DNA from: UBA1081 sp045639185
Lineage (GTDB): Bacteria; Bacillota; Clostridia; Oscillospirales; Acutalibacteraceae
Direction: 5' to 3'
DNA: 16,343 bases
NCBI GenBank assembly: GCA_045639185.1
Contig: JAZUCO010000154.1
Coordinates: forward strand, 1-16,343
A program made the position numbers and the translations under genes. Position 1 is the stretch's first letter. Each line of letters opens with the position of its first letter. Below are positions 6,574-14,173 of this stretch, piece after piece. The notes below the pieces were generated by a model that ran no database searches, was not told where the DNA came from, and saw only the letters and a list, made by a program, of their open reading frames with translations.

Positions 6574-7593
6574 TTAATCACCGATTTTTATAAGGAGTTT
6601 TGCAAGTGTGCCGTCATTTGAAGCAAGGGCTTTGAAAGCATCAAGGGCATTGCTTATGTCATAAATACCGCTTACCATTTTCATAACATCAGCTTTACCT
6701 TCTGCAACAAGGTCTATGTTATTGATGAAGTCATCTTTGAGAGCATTTCTGCTGCCGTGAATATTGAGTTCCTTCTTGAGAATGATTGAATGAACAAAGT
6801 TGGTTTCTCTCTTACCGTTACCGATAAGAATGATGTTTGCCGCAAAAGCTGCATTTTCTATACAGCCGAGGAAAGTTTCGGGTGCGCCACAAGCCTCAAT
6901 ACATACATCAAAACCGTTGCCGTCTGTAAATTCTTTTGTGAATTCTTCAAGACACTGAATTTTTGTGTTTACAACAGCATCTGCACCATAAGCTTTTGCA
7001 AGTTCAAGACGATTGTCAAGGATATCTGCAACAACAATTTTATTGCATTTCTGCTTTGCTGCAAGGAGTGCAAAGAGGCCGATAGGGCCTGCACCAATAA
7101 CAAGCACGTTATCTGTTTCTTTAATTGCAGCACGAGAAACTGCGTGTTGAGAGATTGAGAAAGGTTCAATAAGTGCTAGTTCTTCTGCAGTAAGACCTTT
7201 GCCGTCATAAATTCTTTCAACAGGCATAGAGATGTATTCACAGAATGCACCGTCACGCTGAACGCCCATTGTCTGATTGTCTGTACAGCAGTTTACAAAT
7301 CCTCTTTCGCATGAATAACATTCACCACAGTTGAAATAGGGGTTACATGTTACGATATCACCGGGTTTAAGACCTTTTGCATTTTCAGGAATTGTAACGA
7401 TTTCTGCTGAAAATTCGTGGCCGGGAATACGGGGATATGTAGTGAACGGCTGATTGCCTGTAAATGAAGCAACGTCTGCACCGCAGATACCCACATATCT
7501 GACTTTAAGAAGTGCTTCACCTTCTTTTACCTCGGGCATAGGAATTTCTCTTATTTCAATTTCGTTAGGATTAGGAATAACAATTGCTTTCAT
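6574..7593 (-). CDS. Zinc-dependent MDR dehydrogenase, probable L-galactonate 5-dehydrogenase (LgoD-like)
   Basis: A 339-residue medium-chain dehydrogenase of the sorbitol/L-threonine dehydrogenase type. Catalytic zinc ligands are C37 (GICGAD) and H59-E60 (PGHEF). The structural zinc lobe is intact: C89, C92, C95 and C103. The Rossmann motif is GAGPIG (167-172), and an acidic residue ending strand 2 (VVAD) indicates NAD. Its place directly before uxaB and uxaA suggests it makes tagaturonate, as E. coli LgoD (YjjN) does from L-galactonate. L-gulonate or L-idonate 5-dehydrogenases are similar and would make fructuronate or gluconate intermediates instead. AAAGGA about 10 bases upstream lies in the end of the preceding gene, 3 bases away. 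Confidence 0.8.
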   Translation of the reverse strand: MKAIVIPNPNEIEIREIPMPEVKEGEALLKVRYVGICGADVASFTGNQPFTTYPRIPGHEFSAEIVTIPENAKGLKPGDIVTCNPYFNCGECYSCERGFVNCCTDNQTMGVQRDGAFCEYISMPVERIYDGKGLTAEELALIEPFSISQHAVSRAAIKETDNVLVIGAGPIGLFALLAAKQKCNKIVVADILDNRLELAKAYGADAVVNTKIQCLEEFTKEFTDGNGFDVCIEACGAPETFLGCIENAAFAANIILIGNGKRETNFVHSIILKKELNIHGSRNALKDDFINNIDLVAEGKADVMKMVSGIYDISNALDAFKALASNDGTLAKLLIKIGD

Positions 7594-7596
7594 AAT

Positions 7597-8802
7597 TTAT
7601 CTGTCCTTTTCTATGTAATTTTCATCCCATATTACTGCAGTTTTAAGAGGTGCGCCTTTGCAGAAAATCTTGTTTTCGTAAGCATCAATGGGATCTTTTA
7701 TGAATTCATCTTTATCAATTAGCTCAACAACTTCATCATATCTGCTGTTAACAAGTACTTCAATTGCCTTTTCCATATGGGTCTGACGGAAGTTTATTGA
7801 TGCAAAAATAAGATGATTTTCAAAGCCGAAAGGCATTGTGTCATACTGTACAACGGGACCTAGTGAAAAACTGTTATAAATTCCGTTACAGCCGAGTACT
7901 TTATGTTCAAAAGCAACTCTGTGTTCCGCATTGCTTCCGCTTGTGCCCACAAACATTGTTGCTCTGCCTCCGAGTTTTTTAATAATTGCATTTGCTGTTT
8001 CATCTTCAGTAAGATTTGCAGTAGAAAGATAATCTGCATTTGTAATTTCCTTGGAGAAGATAACTTTTTTACTTGTTTCTTCACTTCTGCCAACAAAAAG
8101 AATCTCAGCATCGGGATAATTTCTTCTTATCTGGTCTGCAATGAAAAGTCCTGTCATGCCAAGACCGAAAATAACTGTTTTCTTGAAGATATTTTCCTTT
8201 GCAAGCTTTCTTGCTGTTTCTTCATCGCATTTGTGCTTTGCCATTTCAACACGGAAATTCTGAGCCGCACCAAGGTCTTCCATTCTCTCAAGCTGGAAAA
8301 CAGCGCATGCATAAGGGTCTGCAAATGAGAGTCTTTTTGCAACTGAAAGAGGAAGTTTTGTAAGACCTTCATATTTTTTAGGAAGATGAAGAAGCATATC
8401 AGGATTGAAATAGTTCTTGTCGCAAAAAAGACCGTCTGCACCGTCACAACCGTACTCAAAATATGTTTCATCTTCTGTGTATCTTGTGGGATCCCAGCTG
8501 TCACCACCACGAATAAGAACAATAGCAAATCTGTTTTCTGAGGGAACCCATACAACACCTTCGTGTCCGTTTATAAGTCTTGTTTCACCTTCGGGAAACT
8601 TTTTTGAGAGTTTATGATCTCTGCCCATTTTCATAAGCTCATTGTCTGTTCCGCAGAAACCCTGAAAAACTGGGAAAGCTTCAATTCCTTGAAGTAAAGG
8701 TTCACCTCTGAGTCTTTGTCTCTTTGGATTTATTAGATTTATTTCACCGTATTTTATCGGTTCTTTTTCGTTGTTCTGAAAATATGTTCCAAATGTTTTC
8801 AT
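7597..8802 (-). CDS. Glucose-dehydrogenase-type MDR enzyme, probable aldose 1-dehydrogenase
   Basis: A 401-residue protein, first in the operon. It resembles the archaeal/bacterial glucose dehydrogenase branch of MDR enzymes: GFCGTDNE (48-55, zinc ligand C50) and INGHEGVV (77-84, H80-E81). There follows the DGLF insertion (123-126), where ordinary alcohol dehydrogenases have the four-cysteine structural zinc; only isolated cysteines occur here (C119, C127). The Rossmann motif is GLGMTG (213-218), with FVGRS ending strand 2, whose Arg hints at NADP use. Such enzymes oxidise aldoses to aldonolactones, which would give the amidohydrolase its substrate. Which aldose cannot be read directly. AAGGA 8 bases before the ATG; promoter at 8834-8862. 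Confidence 0.75.
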   Translation of the reverse strand: MKTFGTYFQNNEKEPIKYGEINLINPKRQRLRGEPLLQGIEAFPVFQGFCGTDNELMKMGRDHKLSKKFPEGETRLINGHEGVVWVPSENRFAIVLIRGGDSWDPTRYTEDETYFEYGCDGADGLFCDKNYFNPDMLLHLPKKYEGLTKLPLSVAKRLSFADPYACAVFQLERMEDLGAAQNFRVEMAKHKCDEETARKLAKENIFKKTVIFGLGMTGLFIADQIRRNYPDAEILFVGRSEETSKKVIFSKEITNADYLSTANLTEDETANAIIKKLGGRATMFVGTSGSNAEHRVAFEHKVLGCNGIYNSFSLGPVVQYDTMPFGFENHLIFASINFRQTHMEKAIEVLVNSRYDEVVELIDKDEFIKDPIDAYENKIFCKGAPLKTAVIWDENYIEKDR

Positions 8803-8833
8803 AGCAATTTTCCTTTATATTATTTATAAAATA

Positions 8834-8862
8834 ATTATATCTCTGTTTTTATAAAAAATCAA
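8834..8862 (-). promoter_or_regulatory. Promoter of the five-gene sugar-acid operon
   Basis: On the minus strand TTGATT (8862-8857) and TATAAT (8839-8834) are spaced by 17 bases, 31 bases before the ATG at 8802. The -35 box overlaps the left arm of the inverted repeat at 8859-8878. Confidence 0.75.
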
Positions 8863-8878
8863 GAAAATAAATTCTTGA
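8859..8878. promoter_or_regulatory. Operator-like inverted repeat between divergent promoters
   Basis: TCAAGAA (8859-8865) and TTCTTGA (8872-8878) are exact reverse complements with a 6-base A/T spacer. The left arm overlaps the -35 box of the minus-strand operon and the right arm the -35 box of the plus-strand oxidoreductase, so one bound dimer would control both. No regulator gene lies in the window. Confidence 0.65.
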
Positions 8879-8903
8879 AATAAATTAGTTCTTATACTAT
8901 AAT
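8875..8903 (+). promoter_or_regulatory. Promoter of the Gfo/Idh/MocA gene
   Basis: TTGAAA (8875-8880) and TATAAT (8898-8903) are spaced by 17 bases, 34 bases before the ATG at 8938. The -35 boxes of this and the divergent promoter are 12 bases apart. Confidence 0.75.
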
Positions 8904-8937
8904 TAGTTTACTATCTCAATGAAGGTTGTTGATTAAT

Positions 8938-10176
8938 ATGGATAAAATTAAAATTGGTATATTCGGTTTGGGCAGAGGTGCAGGATTTGCTGAACCTATT
9001 GTTGTCAATGGCGGTGAAGTGGTCGCTATGTGTGACCGTGATGAAGCAAAAATGACAGAGGCTGCGAAAGAACTTGAAACAAAACCTGCCTTTTACACAG
9101 ATTTTAATAAGTTCATAAATCATGAAATGGATGCAGTTTATCTTTCAAACTGTTTTCACGAACACGCACCGTTTGCAATAAGACTTCTTGAAAAAAATAT
9201 CAATGTCATCTGCGAATGTACAAGTAATATCACTATGGCTGAGGGGGTACAGCTTGTTCGTGCGGCAGAAAAGAGCAAAGCATTCTTTATGCTTGCAGAA
9301 AATTATCCTTTTATGGTTTTTAATCAGGAAATGAGAAAGGTTTACAAAGGCGGAACACTTGGCAAAGTTCTTTATTGTGAAGGGGAGTACAATCATCCTT
9401 TTGATATGAATGCAAAAGAAGACCATAAAGCACTCAGACCATACCCCGATCATTGGAGAAATTATCTTCCCAGAACATATTACATAACACATTCTCTCGC
9501 GCCTCTTATGTATATCACAGGTTCCGTTCCCGTAAGAGTAACAGCAATGCCAGTTTTTGAGCCGTTCTCTGAATTTGATATATGCGGTTCTATGGTAGGT
9601 GACCGTTCAGCTGTTGTAACGTGTCTGAATGATGATAACTCTGTTTACCGTGTAACAGGATGTGCAGCATACGGAGCTCACGGTAATTCTTACAGAGTAT
9701 GCGGTACAAAAGGTCAGATTGAAAATCTGAGAGGTATGGGAGATACAATTTCTCTTCGTTATAATCACTGGGAAAAGCCTGATGATAAGGAAGAAGTTAA
9801 TATTTATGAGGCTGAATGGGATTCCGAAACCAAAGAGGCTATAGAAAGAGCAGGTCACGGCGGCGGAGATTTCTTTGTTATCAAAGAGTTTTTTGATTGT
9901 ATTCGCGAAAACAGAAAGCCTGAAATGGACGAATATTTTGCAACAACTTGTGCATCTGTTGCAATACTGAGTCACAGAAGTCTTCTTGAAAAAGGTGTTC
10001 CATATGATATACCTGATTTCCGTAAAGAAGAAGATCGTCTTAAATATGAAAATGATACTCTGTCCCCTTTTATGAGTAAAAACGGAGAAAAAGCAGATAT
10101 TCCTTGCTGTTCTGTTCCTGATTTCAGACCAACGGAAGAACAGTATAAAAATTATCTTGCAATGTTTGATGAGTAA
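8938..10176 (+). CDS. Gfo/Idh/MocA-family oxidoreductase, divergent from the sugar-acid operon
   Basis: A 412-residue protein with an N-terminal NAD(P)-binding Rossmann fold (KIGIFGLGRGAG, G-x-G at 10-12) and a C-terminal alpha/beta domain of the Gfo/Idh/MocA type. Where most members carry the catalytic E-K-P (end of strand 5), this one reads E93-C-T-S (CECTSN), so the usual lysine is absent. A later AENYPF (120-125) and an H185 in an ITHS context are present. Substrate unknown; by context a sugar, sugar acid or inositol-like compound of the neighbouring pathway. ATG 8938 is preferred over an in-frame TTG at 8926, although its ribosome site (GAAGG 8921-8925) is rather distant. Ends just before a bidirectional hairpin. 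Confidence 0.82.
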   Translation: MDKIKIGIFGLGRGAGFAEPIVVNGGEVVAMCDRDEAKMTEAAKELETKPAFYTDFNKFINHEMDAVYLSNCFHEHAPFAIRLLEKNINVICECTSNITMAEGVQLVRAAEKSKAFFMLAENYPFMVFNQEMRKVYKGGTLGKVLYCEGEYNHPFDMNAKEDHKALRPYPDHWRNYLPRTYYITHSLAPLMYITGSVPVRVTAMPVFEPFSEFDICGSMVGDRSAVVTCLNDDNSVYRVTGCAAYGAHGNSYRVCGTKGQIENLRGMGDTISLRYNHWEKPDDKEEVNIYEAEWDSETKEAIERAGHGGGDFFVIKEFFDCIRENRKPEMDEYFATTCASVAILSHRSLLEKGVPYDIPDFRKEEDRLKYENDTLSPFMSKNGEKADIPCCSVPDFRPTEEQYKNYLAMFDE

Positions 10177-10212
10177 AAGAAGAAACAGCGGTTGCAACCG
10201 CTGTTTCTTCTT
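10177..10212. terminator. Bidirectional terminator between convergent genes
   Basis: A perfect 36-base palindrome: AAGAAGAAACAGCGG on the left mirrors CCGCTGTTTCTTCTT on the right around GTTGCAAC. It exactly fills the gap between the stop at 10174-10176 and the minus-strand stop at 10214. The T-tracts are broken by C on both sides (TTTCTTCTT). Confidence 0.8.
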
Positions 10213-10213
10213 A

Positions 10214-11575
10214 TCATATATTTTTCAGTCTTAATCCTTTGGGATAATGGTTTTTTGCTTTTCCGCCTGACACTTTTGCACCGCCGACGGCACATCCGTC
10301 AATTGTAACAACTGCCCAACCGTTAGGACATTCAGTTTCTATTTCTTCACCGTGAAGAAATTTTTTTGTTCTTATATCATCTGATAAGAGTTCTATTTTT
10401 CTTGAGAAATCTTTCCCCATTGCCATAAAGAACTGGTGGTGAGGCTGAATATAGTTTTTCTTGATTTCGCCTATTGTAACTCCGCAGCAGAACGCACTTC
10501 CTTTTGGTACTTCAAAATCAGGGGAGAAGTATACAGGATTGGAGTTGTAAGTGAGAATATTATCTTCGTCAAATGACACAAGAGTATCTTTCATAAAGTC
10601 GATAACTATTTTATCTTTTTTATCTTTTTTTATTAACGGCTTATAGCTGAAATCACAGTTTTCGTTTGTGTTGTGAAGCACCGCCATAAACTGACCTTCA
10701 CCTTTTGAAATGTGGGGATAGAAACGTCTTGTATAATGTATATTTTTACAACTGCAACCATCAAATCTGATTCCTGGCTGAGTGTTTTCTTTTACTCTTT
10801 CATTCACTTCAATAAGTTCAAATTCAGGATGATTTGAAAGGAATTCATCAATCACCATTTCATTTTCTTCAAGAGAAAAAGTGCAGGTCGCATAAACGAT
10901 GTAGCCGTCGTCTTTCAGAAGAGCTACGGCATTTTCAAGAATTTCTGACTGTCTTGCGGCGCACATTCTTACATTTTCTTCGCTCCATTCATCAATGGCA
11001 ATTTCTTCTTTTCTGAACATTCCTTCGCCTGAGCACGGGGCATCACACATAATAAAATCGAATGTTGCAGGAAATGTTCTCGCAAGTTTTCTTGTATCCA
11101 TACATGTTGTGACACAGTTTTTAAGACCGAGTCTTTCTATATTTCCCGTAAGAATTTTGCATCTTGATGAAATGATTTCATTTGAAACGAGTATACCGTT
11201 TTCACCAAGCTTGTTTTTTATCTGAGTGCTTTTTCCGCCGGGGGCAGCACACATATCAAGACAAATCCAGTTGGGATCAATGTCAATACATTCTGCGGGA
11301 GCCATTGCGCCGGGTTCTTGAATATAAATCATTCCTGCGTGGTGATACGGATGATTACCTGACTTTTCATAGCTCAGATAATAACCGTTTTCAACATAAG
11401 GAATTTTTTCGTTTCCGAAGATATTTATTTTCTCAAATTTCTCAAGTGAAATTTTATCAGTATTTACACGGAACCCTTTTATCGGTTCATTGTTAAGTTC
11501 ATCTAAGTATTTGCTAAAATCATCACCGAGAAGAGTTTTCATTCTTTCTTCAAATGCTTTGGGTAATTGTTTCAT
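10214..11575 (-). CDS. rsmF: rRNA m5C methyltransferase, NOL1/NOP2/Sun family (RsmF-like)
   Basis: A 453-residue SAM-dependent RNA cytosine-C5 methyltransferase. The SAM loop is DMCAAPGGKST (107-117). Motif IV is CDAPCSGEGMFRK with C181, and motif VI is YATCTFSLEENE with the nucleophile C231. The roughly 150-residue C-terminal part (GVTIG, HHQFFMAMG, ending NHYPKGLR) matches the RNA-binding domain of the RsmF group rather than RsmB, which carries an N-terminal NusB-like domain missing here. The likely target is a 16S rRNA cytosine; the exact position cannot be told. The start overlaps the rsmE stop by 4 bases (ATGA), with GGTGA upstream, so the two are coupled. Confidence 0.88.
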   Translation of the reverse strand: MKQLPKAFEERMKTLLGDDFSKYLDELNNEPIKGFRVNTDKISLEKFEKINIFGNEKIPYVENGYYLSYEKSGNHPYHHAGMIYIQEPGAMAPAECIDIDPNWICLDMCAAPGGKSTQIKNKLGENGILVSNEIISSRCKILTGNIERLGLKNCVTTCMDTRKLARTFPATFDFIMCDAPCSGEGMFRKEEIAIDEWSEENVRMCAARQSEILENAVALLKDDGYIVYATCTFSLEENEMVIDEFLSNHPEFELIEVNERVKENTQPGIRFDGCSCKNIHYTRRFYPHISKGEGQFMAVLHNTNENCDFSYKPLIKKDKKDKIVIDFMKDTLVSFDEDNILTYNSNPVYFSPDFEVPKGSAFCCGVTIGEIKKNYIQPHHQFFMAMGKDFSRKIELLSDDIRTKKFLHGEEIETECPNGWAVVTIDGCAVGGAKVSGGKAKNHYPKGLRLKNI

Positions 11576-12321
11576 ATTTTGTCACCGTTCATTTCAATAT
11601 GAAGCATACACATTGCAACAGATGTGATTGCTGCAGTTTCAGTTCTGAGAATTCTTTTGCCGAGTGAAATTATCTTTGCACCTTTTTCTTGTGCAAATTC
11701 TATTTCTTTTTCATCAAATCCGCCTTCAGGGCCGATGAAGATTCCTATACTCATCCCATTTTTGATTTCATTGAGTGCAGTTTTTGTGCTTTCCATTCCG
11801 TCTTTAGACTCATATGGCACAAAAATCATATCAAGCTCTGCTGCTTTTTTCAGAGCTTCTTTATATGATATAACATTCATTATTTCAGGTATAACATTTC
11901 GTTTACTCTGTTTTGCAGCGCTTTCGGAAATTGCCTGCCATCTGTCTGTTTTGCTCTTTTTTTTCTTTTCTTCAAGCTTTACGACGCATCTGTTCATTTC
12001 CGTCGGAATAATTGAATGAACGCCGAGTTCAACTGTTTTCTGAATAATCAGCTCCATTTTATCACTCTTTGGAAGTCCCTGAAAAAGATATATTTTAACG
12101 GGAAGTTCAGTTGACTGATAATCTTCTTCAATAATTTTAACAACAGCTGTTTCACTTTCAATTGAAGTTATTTTGCAAAGGTTACTTATGCCGTTTTCAC
12201 TCACAAGAAAAGTATCACCTTCTTTCATACGAAGGACATTTCTTATGTGGTTGAAATCAGCACCGGTAATATAATAATTGTTGCCATGTCTTGAATTTTC
12301 ATCTGCGAAGAAATTGAACAT
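11572..12321 (-). CDS. rsmE: 16S rRNA m3U1498 methyltransferase RsmE
   Basis: A 249-residue SPOUT-class enzyme that methylates N3 of U1498 in 16S rRNA. The N-terminal PUA-like domain begins MFNFFADE. The C-terminal knotted domain carries QKTVELGV, the SAM-binding IGPEGGF and LGKRILRTETA. Length is typical (about 240-250). An in-frame ATG four codons upstream (12333) exists, but only the ATG at 12321 has a good ribosome site (GGTGA at 12330-12326), and the family normally starts at this point. Cytoplasmic; first gene of a two-gene rRNA-modification operon. Confidence 0.92.
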   Translation of the reverse strand: MFNFFADENSRHGNNYYITGADFNHIRNVLRMKEGDTFLVSENGISNLCKITSIESETAVVKIIEEDYQSTELPVKIYLFQGLPKSDKMELIIQKTVELGVHSIIPTEMNRCVVKLEEKKKKSKTDRWQAISESAAKQSKRNVIPEIMNVISYKEALKKAAELDMIFVPYESKDGMESTKTALNEIKNGMSIGIFIGPEGGFDEKEIEFAQEKGAKIISLGKRILRTETAAITSVAMCMLHIEMNGDKI

Positions 12322-12350
12322 TTTTTTCACCATACATATTTATTTGCTAT

Positions 12351-12379
12351 ATAATACTACATTCGCAAAATTATAGCAA
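12351..12379 (-). promoter_or_regulatory. Promoter of the rsmE-rsmF operon
   Basis: On the minus strand TTGCTA (12379-12374) and TATTAT (12356-12351) are spaced by 17 bases, about 30 bases before the rsmE start. Moderate match. Confidence 0.55.
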
Positions 12380-12397
12380 TATATTTCTTGTTTTATA

Positions 12398-12426
12398 TTG
12401 AAATTATAATAGAAGCGGTGTATAAT
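12398..12426 (+). promoter_or_regulatory. Promoter of the GDPD gene pair
   Basis: TTGAAA (12398-12403) and TATAAT (12421-12426) are spaced by 17 bases, 35 bases before the ATG at 12462 and divergent from the rsmE promoter. Confidence 0.75.
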
Positions 12427-12461
12427 GTTTGAAAAATACAGTTGAAAGGATTTTTTTAACT

Positions 12462-13307
12462 ATGATAGCTTTACTTAACAAACTTATTGCACTTCTTATC
12501 ATTCCTCTTGTGATGAATGCATCATCACCTGTTTTATCTGTAATGAAACTCGTTTTTGCAGAGAAAGAACTTATTTCTCTTTCAGAAAATGGTGTCGGTT
12601 CTGAAGATGATCCCGTTTATCTCACAGCACACAGAGGAATTACAGGATTAGCTCCCGAAAACACAATTCCTGCTTATGAAAAGGCTGTTGAACTCGGTTT
12701 TTATACAGCAGAGTGTGACATTCAGCTCACAAAGGATAATGTTTGGGTTCTTAATCACAATTCCACAACTAACAATATGTTCTTTGAAATGGGTAATGTT
12801 GCAGATTACACTCTTGAAGAGCTCAAAGGCTTTACATACAGACAGGGTGTAAACTTCTGGCAGGAAGGTCTTACAATTCCTACTCTTGATGAATATCTCG
12901 ATGTGTTTGTTGGCACAGAAACAAGACCTCAGATTGAAATCAAGGCAGACGGATACGATATGCTTTACACAGTTGTTGAAGCTGTTGAGGCTAAAGGTCT
13001 TACAGAGCAGGCTATTGTTATTTCATTTGACTTTGCTCAGCTTGAAGTTATTCATGAACTTAATCCCGATATCGAACTCTGGTATCTTATTGATGAAATC
13101 ACAGAAGAGGAAATCGCAAGAGCTCAGGCGCTTGCAGATAATGTATGGCTTTCTCCTAACTTTGAAGCAAATGATAAGGATTCTATTCAGCTTGCTCTTG
13201 ACGCAGGTATCGGTGTTTCTTTCTGGACAGTAAATACTGTTGAAGATGCAAAGATGCTCTACGATATGGGCGTAAGATATATCGAAACAGATATTCTTTG
13301 TAACTAA
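12462..13307 (+). CDS. Glycerophosphodiester phosphodiesterase family protein with N-terminal membrane segment
   Basis: A 281-residue GDPD (TIM-barrel) protein that should hydrolyse glycerophosphodiesters to glycerol-3-phosphate and an alcohol. Residues 1-30 are hydrophobic after a single Lys, consistent with a signal or membrane anchor, so the domain may act outside the membrane. Active-site elements: H57-R58-G59 (TAHRG), E66-N67 (APENT), E84 and D86 (ECDIQL), H99 (LNHN), E-x-K in RPQIEIK, and the closing SFWTVN and YIETD. The usual H-D after the metal residues is H-N here. ATG 12462 is preferred over a TTG at 12429 because AAAGGA (12445-12450) stands 11 bases upstream. The next gene is a close paralogue 9 bases downstream. 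Confidence 0.85.
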   Translation: MIALLNKLIALLIIPLVMNASSPVLSVMKLVFAEKELISLSENGVGSEDDPVYLTAHRGITGLAPENTIPAYEKAVELGFYTAECDIQLTKDNVWVLNHNSTTNNMFFEMGNVADYTLEELKGFTYRQGVNFWQEGLTIPTLDEYLDVFVGTETRPQIEIKADGYDMLYTVVEAVEAKGLTEQAIVISFDFAQLEVIHELNPDIELWYLIDEITEEEIARAQALADNVWLSPNFEANDKDSIQLALDAGIGVSFWTVNTVEDAKMLYDMGVRYIETDILCN

Positions 13308-13316
13308 GGTGTCGTT

Positions 13317-14075
13317 ATGGATAATTCACAGCTTGCAAATCTTATCTCACTTAAAGAAAACGGTCTTTATGATGAGAATGATCCCATATATATAACTGCT
13401 CACAGAGGTGTTACTATGTATGCACCTGAAAATACACTTCCTGCTTATGAGAAGTCTGTAGAACTCGGTTATTATACTGCTGAATGTGACATAAGACTCA
13501 CAAAAGACGGTGTATGGGTGCTTCATCATAACGGTGACCTTAAAATGTTCGGTGAAGAGGGAACAGTTGAAGATCACACTTATGAAGAGCTCTGTAAGTT
13601 TACTTACAAACGTGGTGTAAACTGTGATGCTCCAGGTCTTAAAATCTGTACTCTTGATGAATATCTTGATGTTTTTGTCGGCACAGAAACAAGACCTCAG
13701 ATTGAAATCAAAACAGAAACTTATGATACACTCGGTACTGTTGTAGATGCTGTTGTGAAAAAGGGCATGGCAAAGCAGTCAATTGTTATTTCATTTGACC
13801 TTGAACAGCTCAGAATTATTCACAATCTCAATCCTGATATTGAGCTTTGGTATCTTATAAGTAAAATTACAGCTGAAAATATCGCAGAAGCAAAATCAAT
13901 CAGTGATAATGTGTGGCTTTCACCTCATTTTGATGCAAATGATGATGAATCAATAAAGCTTGCGCTTAATAAAAATATCGGTGTTTCCTTCTGGACTGTT
14001 GATACAGTAGAAGATGCAAAGAGACTTTATGATCTGGGTGTAAGATATATTGAAACAGATATAATCTGTAAATAA
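13317..14075 (+). CDS. Second GDPD family protein, no signal segment (tandem paralogue)
   Basis: A 252-residue paralogue of the preceding gene, alignable over its whole catalytic domain with well over half the residues identical by eye. A 32-base DNA run (12912-12943 and 13680-13711) is exactly shared. Active-site residues: H29-R30, E38-N39, E56, D58 and H71 (LHHN), again with N after the His. It lacks the 30-residue hydrophobic N-terminus, so it is probably cytoplasmic while its partner is exported or anchored. AAGGTG lies 5 bases before the ATG. Same operon; the terminator follows 6 bases after the stop. Confidence 0.85.
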   Translation: MDNSQLANLISLKENGLYDENDPIYITAHRGVTMYAPENTLPAYEKSVELGYYTAECDIRLTKDGVWVLHHNGDLKMFGEEGTVEDHTYEELCKFTYKRGVNCDAPGLKICTLDEYLDVFVGTETRPQIEIKTETYDTLGTVVDAVVKKGMAKQSIVISFDLEQLRIIHNLNPDIELWYLISKITAENIAEAKSISDNVWLSPHFDANDDESIKLALNKNIGVSFWTVDTVEDAKRLYDLGVRYIETDIICK

Positions 14076-14081
14076 GACTAC

Positions 14082-14110
14082 TGACCGTCAGAAATGGCGG
14101 TCATTTTTTT
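14082..14110 (+). terminator. Terminator of the GDPD operon
   Basis: TGACCGTCA (14082-14090) pairs with TGGCGGTCA (14095-14103), 9 pairs with one G-T, around a GAAA tetraloop, followed by seven T. Confidence 0.92.
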
Positions 14111-14173
14111 ATGCTTTATTTGTAACCGTTTTTGTTTTTCAGATTGTTGTATATTTTGAAAGGAGAGGATAAT

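Noticed and set aside
9607..10197. 196-codon open frame on the minus strand
   Set aside because: Antisense to the Gfo/Idh gene, running through the terminator palindrome; composition looks like a shadow frame.
12912..13711. 32-base direct repeat (12912-12943 and 13680-13711) as a mobile-element or recombination site
   Set aside because: Both copies lie at the same position of the paralogous GDPD genes and encode the same conserved residues (RPQIEIK region), so gene duplication explains them.
14111..14173. Promoter for the first dockerin gene
   Set aside because: TTGTAA (14120) and TATATT (14150) are about 24 bases apart, too far for a standard promoter, and no better pair is visible, so none is called.
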